A stretch of 64,000 nt of DNA from an uncultured Flavobacteriaceae bacterium (GTDB lineage Bacteria > Bacteroidota > Bacteroidia > Flavobacteriales > Flavobacteriaceae): the NCBI GenBank assembly GCA_947502495.1, contig CANNAC010000003.1, positions 248,001-312,000 of the forward strand, written 5' to 3'. The notes below the pieces were generated by a model. That model saw only the letters and a list, made by a program, of their open reading frames with translations, ran no database searches and was not told the DNA's origin. Position numbers and translations under genes: made by a program. Positions within the stretch are counted from its first letter, which is position 1, and the number at the start of each line of letters is the position of its first letter. This document shows positions 49,262 through 58,493 of the stretch, piece by piece.

Positions 49262-49639
49262 TTATTCAGCAATTAAGAATGTGTAGAATGGCCTTCCTTT
49301 CGTATCGAATCCTTTTTTCCAGTTTTCAGTTTTATTCGGATCAAACATGGTAACGTAGTCATTTGGGAATATATTGAATTCAAGAAACCATTTTTGAGGT
49401 GCAACTCCTTTTTTGAAATTTGTTTGTCTTGCCAGAATACTATCCATTGGTGGAACAGAAAATTGCCTTGTTAAAGGACCTCTAGACATAGGGAAAACAA
49501 CAACTGTGGAGCTGAAATTAATCGTTTGGTTCGAATTGTTTTTCACATAAAATGTGGTGGTAGCATAGTTTCCAATTGCGGAAGCGCCACATGAGAGAAT
49601 TAAAATACTAGCTAGTAATAATAGAATGTTTTTTTTCAT
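49262..49639 (-). CDS. Small lipoprotein of unknown function
   Basis: Lipobox LILSCGAS; 3 nt from the neighbouring gene. Confidence 0.6.
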   Translation of the reverse strand: MKKNILLLLASILILSCGASAIGNYATTTFYVKNNSNQTINFSSTVVVFPMSRGPLTRQFSVPPMDSILARQTNFKKGVAPQKWFLEFNIFPNDYVTMFDPNKTENWKKGFDTKGRPFYTFLIAE

Positions 49640-49674
49640 GTAAAGAATTCTTCTTAGAAATTATTTAAATTTTA

Positions 49675-51039
49675 TTAATCTTCGCTCTCCACTTTTTCTT
49701 TTTCTAAAACAATAGGATGGTCTTTATAAAACGTTTCTAAAGCAGCAAAATCATCTGGTTTTGCAAGGATATTTTTGTCTGCATCTAGAATGAAATAGGT
49801 TGGTGTTGCCGAAACATCATAAGCATTACCTATCGAGTTGTCCCATTTTCCTTCTCCGTATACGTGAACGAATTCTGGAAAATCATAGGTTTTGTCTTTC
49901 CATCTGTAAATATCATTTTCTAAAGCGACTGCAATGATTTTTAGTTTGGCTGCTTCTAAAGTCTTCGTGTATGCGTGTAATTTTGGTAATTCTTCTAAAC
50001 AATGCGAGCAAGTACTACTCCAAAAAACTACAACATATTGTGCCGCTTCTTTATAATCATACAGTTTAGTAAGTGCTACTTTTTTGTCTTTCATAATCTC
50101 TAAAGTGAAATTGGAAGCACGTTCACCAACCGATGTGTTTTTATAAACGGTAAGTTTTTCGATCAACGTATTGTCCTTTTTAGCTTTTGCTATTGGCATT
50201 AAATAGGTGTCTGCAATGTGGTTTGCAACTGTTTCTTTTTTACCATCGGCAAACTGATTAAAAAGTACTTCGGTAATGATTTCTTTAATAGTAGTATTAT
50301 CTCCAATTGCGGTAATAACAGCATCTACATTATTTTTATATCCAAGATTTTCGTCTGTCGGATTTGTAAACGTAAACACATAATTTAAAACCGTTTCAAT
50401 TAGAAAGCTAGAGCTTTGTAGGGTTGCAGCGCTAAAATCTATATTTTTAAAATAATTCGCTTTTAAGTTTTTTGAAAACGTCTGCGCATCTTCCATTTCT
50501 GTTGGAATATATGGCTTACTCGCTTTTATAAAATGAGAAGCTAACATACCTTCGGAAGCTTTTTCAAATTCGTTTTGTGTTTCGGTTAATACATCAAAAG
50601 CTTTACGGAATTCCTTTTTACTTTGTTTCTCGCTAGCATAATATGCGTTTATATTTTTGCTAACCGTTTGTAAACTTTCGGTATAAGCGCCTAATAATTT
50701 GTTTTCTTGAGATGCAATGTATTTTACGCCTTCGTCTAAATTAAAAGTAAGTTCTATATCTTCTTTTGCATTATAAATAAGGTCAAAATTATATTCATCT
50801 TGCGGTAAAGCATACACAATTCGGTACATCCCTTTTGTAACTGTAGTATCTAGTTTGAATTGAAAATTACCAATGCTATCGATTTCTGCATTATTCACAT
50901 AAAGCGAAGTCGTTGGCGTTACTTTGTAAAGTATGGCGAATTTAAATTCGTCTGCAGGAGTAAATGTTCCTTTAATAGTATGTTGTGCTAATAGAATGCT
51001 TGGTAAAAAAGCGATTAAAAATAATAATCTTTTAGTCAT
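49675..51039 (-). CDS. TlpA-like thioredoxin-fold lipoprotein/secreted protein
   Basis: DUF4369-like N-terminus; YVVVFWSSTCSHCLEELPKLHAY; DVSATPTYFILD. Confidence 0.85.
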   Translation of the reverse strand: MTKRLLFLIAFLPSILLAQHTIKGTFTPADEFKFAILYKVTPTTSLYVNNAEIDSIGNFQFKLDTTVTKGMYRIVYALPQDEYNFDLIYNAKEDIELTFNLDEGVKYIASQENKLLGAYTESLQTVSKNINAYYASEKQSKKEFRKAFDVLTETQNEFEKASEGMLASHFIKASKPYIPTEMEDAQTFSKNLKANYFKNIDFSAATLQSSSFLIETVLNYVFTFTNPTDENLGYKNNVDAVITAIGDNTTIKEIITEVLFNQFADGKKETVANHIADTYLMPIAKAKKDNTLIEKLTVYKNTSVGERASNFTLEIMKDKKVALTKLYDYKEAAQYVVVFWSSTCSHCLEELPKLHAYTKTLEAAKLKIIAVALENDIYRWKDKTYDFPEFVHVYGEGKWDNSIGNAYDVSATPTYFILDADKNILAKPDDFAALETFYKDHPIVLEKEKVESED

Positions 51040-51071
51040 TGTAATTGGTTTTTCTATTCATATTTCAAAGG

Positions 51072-54000
51072 TTATGCCAAAATAGGTTTTAAAGCATTTA
51101 ATGCCTTATCCACAGTATTTATTCTGTCGAAAGTAAGCAGTAATCTTAACCCAGATCTAGTTTGTTTTTCTTTCATTTTACATGCTAGCGGATTTGCTTG
51201 TATGTATTTCAAAACTTTGGTAAAGCCTTGACTTTGATAAAAAGCACTTTGTTGGTCGTTAATAAAATAACCAACGAGCTTGCCTTTTTTCATTATGATT
51301 TTTTCTAAACCTAATTTGGTTGCAATCCATTTTATTCTAACCGAGTTTAACAAGTCTACAACCTGCGTTGGTAGCTCTCCAAACCTATCGATAAGTTGGG
51401 TTTCAAAAACGGTAAGTTCTTCTTCGGTTTTAATGTTATTTAATTGCGTGTATAGGTTTAATCTTTCGGTAATATTATTGACATAATCGTCTGGGAAAAG
51501 CAGAGAGAAATCACTATCTATAGTAATGTCTTTTACAAACTCTTTCTCTTTTCCGTCGTCTTCGTATAAATCTTTAAACTCGTTTTCTTTAAGCTCCTCA
51601 ATAGCTTCGTTTAATATTTTCTGGTAGGTATCAAAACCAATATCATTAATGAAACCACTTTGTTCACCACCAAGTAAATCTCCAGCACCACGAATTTCTA
51701 AATCTTTCATGGCAATGTTAAATCCGCTACCAAGTTCTGTAAATTGCTCAAGAGCAGTAATACGTTTTCTAGCATCATTGGTCATTGCAGAATATTCTGG
51801 TGTTATAAAATAACAGAATGCTTTTTTGTTTGACCTACCAACACGACCACGCATTTGGTGCAAATCACTAAGTCCGAAATTATTCGCATTATTAATAAAA
51901 ATGGTATTTGCATTAGGAACATCTAATCCGCTCTCTACAATGGTGGTACTTACTAAAACATCAAAGTCGCCATTCATAAAAGAAAGCATCAATTGCTCTA
52001 GTTTTTTACCATCTAGTTGTCCGTGACCAATACCTATTTTTGCATCTGGAACTAGACGTTGAATCATTCCTGCAACTTCTTTGATATTTTCTATTCTATT
52101 ATGAATGAAGAAAATTTGTCCGCCACGTTGAATTTCATAACTAACCGCATCCCGAATCCTTTCTTCGCTAAAGCGGATGACGTTACTTTCTATAGGATAA
52201 CGGTTTGGTGGAGCCGTTGTAATTACCGACATATCTCTTGCTGCCATTAAGCTAAACTGAAGCGTTCTTGGTATTGGAGTTGCCGTTAAAGTCAACACAT
52301 CGACATTGTCTTTTAGTGTTTTTAGTTTTTCTTTTACGGCGACACCAAATTTTTGTTCTTCGTCTACAATGAGTAATCCTAAATCTTTAAATTTTACATT
52401 TTTATTTACTAGTTGGTGTGTACCAATAATAATATCTACATGTCCTTTTTCTAGTTTTTCTAGTGTTTCGCGTTTTTCTTTTGCTGTTCTAAAACGGTTT
52501 AGATAATCTACGGTAACCGGAAATTCTTTTAAACGCTCCTTAAAGGTTCTAGAATGTTGGTATGCTAAAACGGTTGTAGGCACTAAAACAGCAACTTGTT
52601 TCCCGTTATCTACCGCTTTAAAAGCAGCACGAATAGCAACTTCTGTTTTACCAAAACCAACATCCCCACAAATTAGGCGGTCCATTGGTCTTTCACTTTC
52701 CATATCTACTTTAATATCTGCTGTGGCAGTACTTTGATCTGGTGTGTCTTCGTAAATAAAAGAAGCTTCCAACTCGTGTTGTAAGTACGAATCTGGTTTG
52801 TATTGGTAGCCTTTTTCAAGTTTTCGTTTTGCGTATACCTTAATCAGGTTAAACGCAATTTCTTTAACTCTAGATTTTGTTTTTTGTTTTAAAACTTTCC
52901 AAGCTTTACTACCTAATTTGTATACTTTTGGTGGCTTACCATCTTTACCATTAAATTTGGTGATTTTATGTAAGGAGTGAATGCTTAGATATAAAATATC
53001 TCGTTCGCCATAGACCAGTTTAATGGCTTCCTGTTTTTTACCTTCGACATCAATTTTTTGCAGTCCGCCAAACTTACCAATCCCATGATCTATATGTGTA
53101 ACATAATCGCCAATATCTAGGTTTGTAAGTTCTTTTAAGGTTATGGATTGTTTTTTCGCGTACCCATTTTTTAAGTGGAATTTGTGGTAACGTTCAAAGA
53201 TTTGGTGGTCGGTATAACAAATGATTTTATTGTCATGATCTACAAACCCTTGAAAAAGAGAAAGTACAATGGTTTTATAACGAACCTCTTGTTCTACATC
53301 TTCAAAAATATCATGAAAACGTTTTGCTTGTTGTTCACTAACGCAGGCAATATAATTAGTAAAACCTTTGTTGTGATTGGTGTTTAGGTTTTCAATAAGT
53401 AAATCGAAATTTTTATTGAAAGCTGGTTGTGGTGTTGTTTTGTATTCGATAGGTTGAGATGTCTCGACAGCGCTTGACATGACAGATGTACTTCCAAATT
53501 CTACGATATTAAAATCTAGAAATTGTTTTTTTAGTAAGGTTGCGCTACAGAATAACTCTTTTGGTTCGGCATGTTGTATATCTTTGGAAAGGTTCTGAAA
53601 TGCTTCTACCGCTTTTTCATAAAGGGAATCTACTCGAGCGAATGTTAAGTCGGCATTTTTGGTGAAAATAACCGTTTTTTGTGCAATGTATTTTAAGAAA
53701 CTTTGTCTGCTTTCTTCTAAAAACTTATTGGCAACATTAGGTATGATGCTAATCTTTTTTATTTGTTCTGTAGAGAGTTGTGTTTCTACATCGAAGGTAC
53801 GAATACTATCTACTTCGTCTCCAAAGAACTCAATTCTATAGGGTTCATCATGGCTAAAAGAGAATACATCTACAATCCCACCACGAACGGAAAACTCGCC
53901 AGGTTCGGTAACAAAATCGACCCGTTTAAATTTATATTCGAATAGTATTTCGTTTACAAAATCGATGGATAGATTATCATTTACAGAAACCTTTAATGTA

Positions 54001-54422
54001 TTTTTTTCTAGTTCCCGACGGGTTACTACTTTTTCGAATAGTGCGTCTGGATAGGTAACAATTATTGCTGGTTTTTTACGAGAATTTATTCGGTTTAATA
54101 CTTCGGAACGCAGCAGGACATTGGCATTATCTGTTTCCTCAATTTGATATGGTCTTCTATAACTTCCTGGGTAGAAGAGTACATCTTTACTGTTTAGTAA
54201 TTGCTCTAAATCGTTGAGGTAAAAGGCCGCTTCTTCTTTATCATTAAAAATAAGTAAGAATGGTTTGTCTGCTTGTTTAAAGGTTTGCGAAATTACAAAC
54301 GAAAGGGAAGAACCTATAAGTCCTTTTATATGCGTTTTTGTTTCGGTTTTGGCAATAGTAGTTTGCAGTTTTTGCGTTTGCAAAGACTGTGCGTAGGTTT
54401 GCGAGAGAAGTGTTTTACTCAC
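51072..54422 (-). CDS. mfd: Transcription-repair coupling factor
   Basis: MDRLICGDVGFGKTEVAIRAAFKAV; VDEEQKFGV; VESGLDVPNANTIFINNANNFGLSDLHQMRGRVGRSNKKAFCYF. Confidence 0.97.
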   Translation of the reverse strand: MSKTLLSQTYAQSLQTQKLQTTIAKTETKTHIKGLIGSSLSFVISQTFKQADKPFLLIFNDKEEAAFYLNDLEQLLNSKDVLFYPGSYRRPYQIEETDNANVLLRSEVLNRINSRKKPAIIVTYPDALFEKVVTRRELEKNTLKVSVNDNLSIDFVNEILFEYKFKRVDFVTEPGEFSVRGGIVDVFSFSHDEPYRIEFFGDEVDSIRTFDVETQLSTEQIKKISIIPNVANKFLEESRQSFLKYIAQKTVIFTKNADLTFARVDSLYEKAVEAFQNLSKDIQHAEPKELFCSATLLKKQFLDFNIVEFGSTSVMSSAVETSQPIEYKTTPQPAFNKNFDLLIENLNTNHNKGFTNYIACVSEQQAKRFHDIFEDVEQEVRYKTIVLSLFQGFVDHDNKIICYTDHQIFERYHKFHLKNGYAKKQSITLKELTNLDIGDYVTHIDHGIGKFGGLQKIDVEGKKQEAIKLVYGERDILYLSIHSLHKITKFNGKDGKPPKVYKLGSKAWKVLKQKTKSRVKEIAFNLIKVYAKRKLEKGYQYKPDSYLQHELEASFIYEDTPDQSTATADIKVDMESERPMDRLICGDVGFGKTEVAIRAAFKAVDNGKQVAVLVPTTVLAYQHSRTFKERLKEFPVTVDYLNRFRTAKEKRETLEKLEKGHVDIIIGTHQLVNKNVKFKDLGLLIVDEEQKFGVAVKEKLKTLKDNVDVLTLTATPIPRTLQFSLMAARDMSVITTAPPNRYPIESNVIRFSEERIRDAVSYEIQRGGQIFFIHNRIENIKEVAGMIQRLVPDAKIGIGHGQLDGKKLEQLMLSFMNGDFDVLVSTTIVESGLDVPNANTIFINNANNFGLSDLHQMRGRVGRSNKKAFCYFITPEYSAMTNDARKRITALEQFTELGSGFNIAMKDLEIRGAGDLLGGEQSGFINDIGFDTYQKILNEAIEELKENEFKDLYEDDGKEKEFVKDITIDSDFSLLFPDDYVNNITERLNLYTQLNNIKTEEELTVFETQLIDRFGELPTQVVDLLNSVRIKWIATKLGLEKIIMKKGKLVGYFINDQQSAFYQSQGFTKVLKYIQANPLACKMKEKQTRSGLRLLLTFDRINTVDKALNALKPILA
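53456..53484. repeat. Short palindromic repeat inserted in-frame in mfd
   Basis: GAGATGTCTCGACAGCGCTTGACATGACA; encodes SVMSSAVETSQ on the minus strand. Confidence 0.7.
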
Positions 54423-54550
54423 GTATTTTAGTTTTATGTAAAGATAGTATTTACATTTTTTTTGCCACGAATAGCAGAATGTTTTTTTTATTTTTTATGA
54501 AATTCTAATTTTTTAATAACAGAAGTCTCTAGAAGTAATACCAATGTTAT

Positions 54551-54660
54551 GCATTAGGGATTGAAGTGTCTAGCTTTTGGCGCGCGTGCGCTTTAAGCCA
54601 AAACTAATAACGGAAAGCGCGACGTTACGTAGCTTGTGCGAAGTAGCGGAATGCCCTAAA
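54551..54660. repeat. Structured GC-rich intergenic repeat-like element with inverted ends
   Basis: TTAGGG (54554-54559) ... CCCTAA (54654-54659); internal TTTTGGC (54575-54581)/GCCAAAA (54597-54603); local GC far above surroundings. Confidence 0.65.
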
Positions 54661-54729
54661 AAAAGCTATTAATAATGTTTTAAAAAGCGTTTTGTTTAAT
54701 TATCTTTGTGGCACTTAAAAAAAGAATAT

Positions 54730-55161
54730 ATGTCAATTTCAGATTTATTTGATAGTGGATTTAAAAAGCGTAATGAAGACCATTTTGCATCAATTGTTAG
54801 AGTTGCAATGGATGACGGTGTTATTACAGATGAAGAAAAGGCGTTTTTAGATCGTTTAGCTAGAAATTTAGATATTAGCGAAGGGGATTATGCCATCATT
54901 TTAAAGGATTATGCTTCGCATCATATTAATCCTCCAACTTCTTACGATAATCGATTAGAGCGTTTGTATGATTTGTCTAGAATGGTTTATGTAGATCATA
55001 TTAAAGGAGATCATGAAGAACTTGTTTTACGTAAGATTGCAGTTGGTTTAGGTTTTAAGCCTGAAAACGTGAAATATGTAGTAGATAAGGCACTTACTTT
55101 GGTTAGTAATAAAGTGGATTTAGATACTTTTATGGAAGAAATTAAAACAATGAGTACATAA
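54730..55161 (+). CDS. TerB-like protein
   Basis: ASIVRVAMDDGVITDEEKAFLDRLARNLDISEGDYAIIL; ATG at 54730 preferred over TTG at 54706. Confidence 0.75.
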   Translation: MSISDLFDSGFKKRNEDHFASIVRVAMDDGVITDEEKAFLDRLARNLDISEGDYAIILKDYASHHINPPTSYDNRLERLYDLSRMVYVDHIKGDHEELVLRKIAVGLGFKPENVKYVVDKALTLVSNKVDLDTFMEEIKTMST

Positions 55162-55183
55162 TAATTTTATATTATTTAGTATT

Positions 55184-55219
55184 AAAAAAGGCGAACTATT
55201 ATATAGTTCGCCTTTTTTT
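55184..55219. terminator. Bidirectional terminator between convergent terB-like gene and histidine kinase
   Basis: AAAAAAGGCGAACTA-ttat-ATAGTTCGCCTTTTTTT. Confidence 0.9.
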
Positions 55220-56732
55220 ATTTTAAGTATTTTCGGATGGTTTTTAGTAAACTTTTCTCGTCAAAGGGTTTACTAATAACATCGTTTATTTTTGCTTTTT
55301 TGTAGCGTTTTAAATCTTCAGGAAATACTTTTCCTGTTAAGGCTAGAATAGGAATTTTTTTAAGTTCTTTTTCTGGTAGCTGTCTAATTTCTATGGCAAG
55401 TTGATCTCCAGTGGTATTTGGTAGATTGATATCCATTAAAATGATATCCGGCTTTTGATTTTTTAGGGTATCAATTAGCGTATCTGGATTGGTAACGATA
55501 TCTAAATAAAACTTTCCTTGAGCGGCTAAAATTTTAAGTACAGAGAGTTGCGTTATTTCTGAGTTTTCTACTAAAAGAATATGGTATTTGTCTTTTTCTA
55601 GTTTTTCTTCAGTAGCAACCTCTACTTTTTTATCTTTTGTTTTTGTATCTAATTTAAAACTTAAATTTAAAGCGAAAGAAGTCCCTTCGTTAAAGGTGCT
55701 ATCAATAGAAATATTACCATCCATTAAGGCTACTAAGTTTTTTACAATGGCTAAACCTAATCCTGTACCTTTATTTCTTTGGGTTTTATCTACTTGGGTG
55801 AAGCTTGTGAAAACTTTATCTAGGTTTTCTTTTTCTATGCCAATTCCTGTATCTATAATTTGAAAATGGATACTTGCTTTATTTGCTCTTACTTGATTTA
55901 AAGAAACATTTAAAGTGATACTACCTTTGGTGGTGTACTTAATTGCATTGTCTATTAGATTGCCAAGTATTTGTTTTAATCTATACGGATCCCCAATGAT
56001 TTGTGGTGGTAATTTTTCTCCAATAGTACTAAGAAAAGTTAATCCTTTTTCTTCTGCTTTTATTTTATAGGTGAATATAAATTCTTCTAAAAATTCGTTT
56101 AAGTTAAAGGAGTCTTCTATTAGATTAAGTTTACCAACTTCTATTTTAGAAATATCTAAAATGTCTTCAATCATATGTTTTAAATGATTGGAAGATGTGT
56201 TGATAATGTTTAGGTAATCTTTTTGTTCGGAGTCTAGATTGGTTTTTCCTAAGATATCAACAAAGGTTCCAATACCAGAAAGAGGTTCTCTAATTTCATG
56301 GCTAAAATTAGCGATGAAGGTGTTTTTAAAGTCCTCTTTTTCTATTAAATATTTGTTTTTTAATTCAAGAATTTGAGAGTCTATAACTGATTCGTTTCTC
56401 TTTTGCGCAGTTAATTGATAGTTGTTGTAATGCGTTGTTAAGTCTTGAATTATTAGTAATGGTTGTGTTTTAGAAAACGTTTTAAGCGTAATATCTGCTA
56501 TTATACTTTTATCATCTGTTTCTAAATGAATACATGAGAACAAAAACTCTTCGTCTTTTTTGGTGTCTAATAAAGTGGTAAGACTCTCGAAGAAAGGATG
56601 TAAGTTGGTTACATTCTGCTTGGTAACATTTGAAAAGAAAGTATTATCTGAATCTAAGATAATACCTTTTTTATCCATAATTAGATATTGAATAATAGCT
56701 TTTTCATGTGCTATTTTGTATTCTGCAAGCAT
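55218..56732 (-). CDS. Soluble hybrid histidine kinase/response regulator (sensor-like N-terminus, HisKA, HATPase, REC)
   Basis: FIANFSHEIREPLSGIGTF; KGTGLGLAIVKNLVALMDG; C-terminal ILMDINLPNTTGDQLA; no TM segment seen. Confidence 0.9.
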   Translation of the reverse strand: MLAEYKIAHEKAIIQYLIMDKKGIILDSDNTFFSNVTKQNVTNLHPFFESLTTLLDTKKDEEFLFSCIHLETDDKSIIADITLKTFSKTQPLLIIQDLTTHYNNYQLTAQKRNESVIDSQILELKNKYLIEKEDFKNTFIANFSHEIREPLSGIGTFVDILGKTNLDSEQKDYLNIINTSSNHLKHMIEDILDISKIEVGKLNLIEDSFNLNEFLEEFIFTYKIKAEEKGLTFLSTIGEKLPPQIIGDPYRLKQILGNLIDNAIKYTTKGSITLNVSLNQVRANKASIHFQIIDTGIGIEKENLDKVFTSFTQVDKTQRNKGTGLGLAIVKNLVALMDGNISIDSTFNEGTSFALNLSFKLDTKTKDKKVEVATEEKLEKDKYHILLVENSEITQLSVLKILAAQGKFYLDIVTNPDTLIDTLKNQKPDIILMDINLPNTTGDQLAIEIRQLPEKELKKIPILALTGKVFPEDLKRYKKAKINDVISKPFDEKSLLKTIRKYLK

Positions 56733-56743
56733 TATTCTTGAGT

Positions 56744-57235
56744 TTAGGAAATTAGTTGTTTAGCTAAAGTAGAGAATAGATCATTAACTTTAGTATTTGC
56801 TTTTGCGCTTGTGTAAAAATCGGTGAACGACCCAAAAACACCGTTGTTCTGCTTAATGAAGTCTCTGGTAACTAAATCCTTTTTGTTTCCAACTACTTTT
56901 ATTGGAATGCTTGGATAGTTTGTTTTAATAAAATTTAAATCACTTTCTAATTGCGCATAGGTAGTTGGTCTAGTAAGATCATATACATATATCATACCAC
57001 TAGTACCTAACATATAAGAAGGTCTTGTGTTGGTTATATCATCGTTACCTTCTAAATCCCATATGATTAAAGAAACGGTTTCTTTTGGAGAAATTACAAC
57101 TTCTTTTTTTAAGATATGTACCCCAATAGTTACTTTATAATTGTCTGTAAAGGTGTCTTCAACAAAACGTCTTATAAGTGAAGATTTACCAACGCCAAAG
57201 TGACCTAGTAGTACTATTTTTTTAGAGATATTCAT
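56744..57235 (-). CDS. Ras-like small GTPase
   Basis: G1 LGHFGVGKSSL; G3 WDLEGND; G4 GNKKDL; G5 TSAKA. Confidence 0.88.
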   Translation of the reverse strand: MNISKKIVLLGHFGVGKSSLIRRFVEDTFTDNYKVTIGVHILKKEVVISPKETVSLIIWDLEGNDDITNTRPSYMLGTSGMIYVYDLTRPTTYAQLESDLNFIKTNYPSIPIKVVGNKKDLVTRDFIKQNNGVFGSFTDFYTSAKANTKVNDLFSTLAKQLIS

Positions 57236-58040
57236 TAGCAAAATATGCTTTTAATTTTTTAGTTAAAGATTCTTTATTTCTTAAATCTGTTTGGTTTATT
57301 GTGTTTTGAGCAAAATCTAGGAGTTTGTCTTCTAATGCACTTTTATGAGTAGCATTAAATATGCCAGAAATTACAACTGCGATATAATAAGATGAAAAAT
57401 TTTGAATATAAATACTATAGGTTTCATATTCAATGAGCTCTAGATCTTGATCGCTTTTTTTAAATGCATCTTCTACAAAACTTTTAATTGCAGTTAGCAT
57501 TCCGGCAACCATATCTTCATCTATATCATCTGTTTTGGAGTATTTTGAAATGAGTAAACCAGACCCTTTTTCAATGACCATAAACTGATTTAATCTTGGA
57601 GCATGTTGCTCTTGTAAAATTAAATCGGCTTCACTAACACCAGATGTTTTCGCTTTAAATTTACGTTTAAAATTTTTGAAAGAAAAGGTATTATCTATTT
57701 GTTGGTTTATTTTTTCGGATAAAAGTTTAAATTCATTTTGAATGTACTTTTTTATCATTCTCCCTAGAATAGGATATAATGCTTCTACTACTGCGTCTTG
57801 AGAGTTTTTTATCTCTGTTTTTAGAGCTTCTGTAATTGTAGGTCCGAGTGTTTCTGGTATTTCTAGAACAAATTTATTTAATTGATCTTGAATAATTGGG
57901 TTTACCTTTTCGGATAAATTTGTTTTTTGATTTATTGTTTCTTCTAGAATTTTAATTTTTTCATGAATCGACAAAGCGTATTCTCTCTCATCTGTTAATA
58001 AGATGTCTTTAAGAACTTTAAGTTTATCTTCTTGATTCAT
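57222..58040 (-). CDS. Uncharacterised protein with helical N-terminus and roadblock/longin-like C-terminal region
   Basis: Predicted beta-beta-alpha-beta-beta-beta-alpha order in NQFMVIEKGSGLLISKY...MVAGMLTAIKSFVEDAF...LELIEYETYSIYIQNFSSYYIAVVISG...; overlaps GTPase gene. Confidence 0.55.
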   Translation of the reverse strand: MNQEDKLKVLKDILLTDEREYALSIHEKIKILEETINQKTNLSEKVNPIIQDQLNKFVLEIPETLGPTITEALKTEIKNSQDAVVEALYPILGRMIKKYIQNEFKLLSEKINQQIDNTFSFKNFKRKFKAKTSGVSEADLILQEQHAPRLNQFMVIEKGSGLLISKYSKTDDIDEDMVAGMLTAIKSFVEDAFKKSDQDLELIEYETYSIYIQNFSSYYIAVVISGIFNATHKSALEDKLLDFAQNTINQTDLRNKESLTKKLKAYFANEYL

Positions 58041-58058
58041 AAGTGCCAGTAATTTGTA

Positions 58059-58421
58059 TTACTTGCTTATTTTTTCTCCAAGATTCATTAATAAATCACC
58101 TAGCAGTTTTCTGTCTAATTTCTTGTCATCCAGAGTATCTGCTTTGTCATTAAAAGAATTTTCAAGATCTGTAATTCTTATATTAATGTCGGTACTTAAG
58201 TTATCAATATTTTGAAGTAATTCTTTTCTAACATCATCTACCAAGTTTTCTAATTCTTGCTTTTTGGAAAGAATGTCATTTTTTACAGATTCAAACTCAC
58301 TATCGTAAGCTTGCATGTTTTCTCCAAAAATTAGCTGTTTTATAGCATCAATTTTGGTGGAAGCTTCTACATCTGAATTATGTGTTGTCGTATTGGTATT
58401 TGTAAGATTTTCTTTAGCCAT
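58059..58421 (-). CDS. Small coiled-coil protein
   Basis: Charged heptad-like region SEFESVKNDILSKKQELENLVDDVRKELLQNIDNLSTDINIRITDLENSFNDK; same strand and close to GTPase module. Confidence 0.65.
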   Translation of the reverse strand: MAKENLTNTNTTTHNSDVEASTKIDAIKQLIFGENMQAYDSEFESVKNDILSKKQELENLVDDVRKELLQNIDNLSTDINIRITDLENSFNDKADTLDDKKLDRKLLGDLLMNLGEKISK

Positions 58422-58493
58422 TATGGTTTAGCTTTTGTTTAAAAAAGTAATGTACAAAAATAATGAAAAAGTAAGGACTTAAACTAGTAATTT

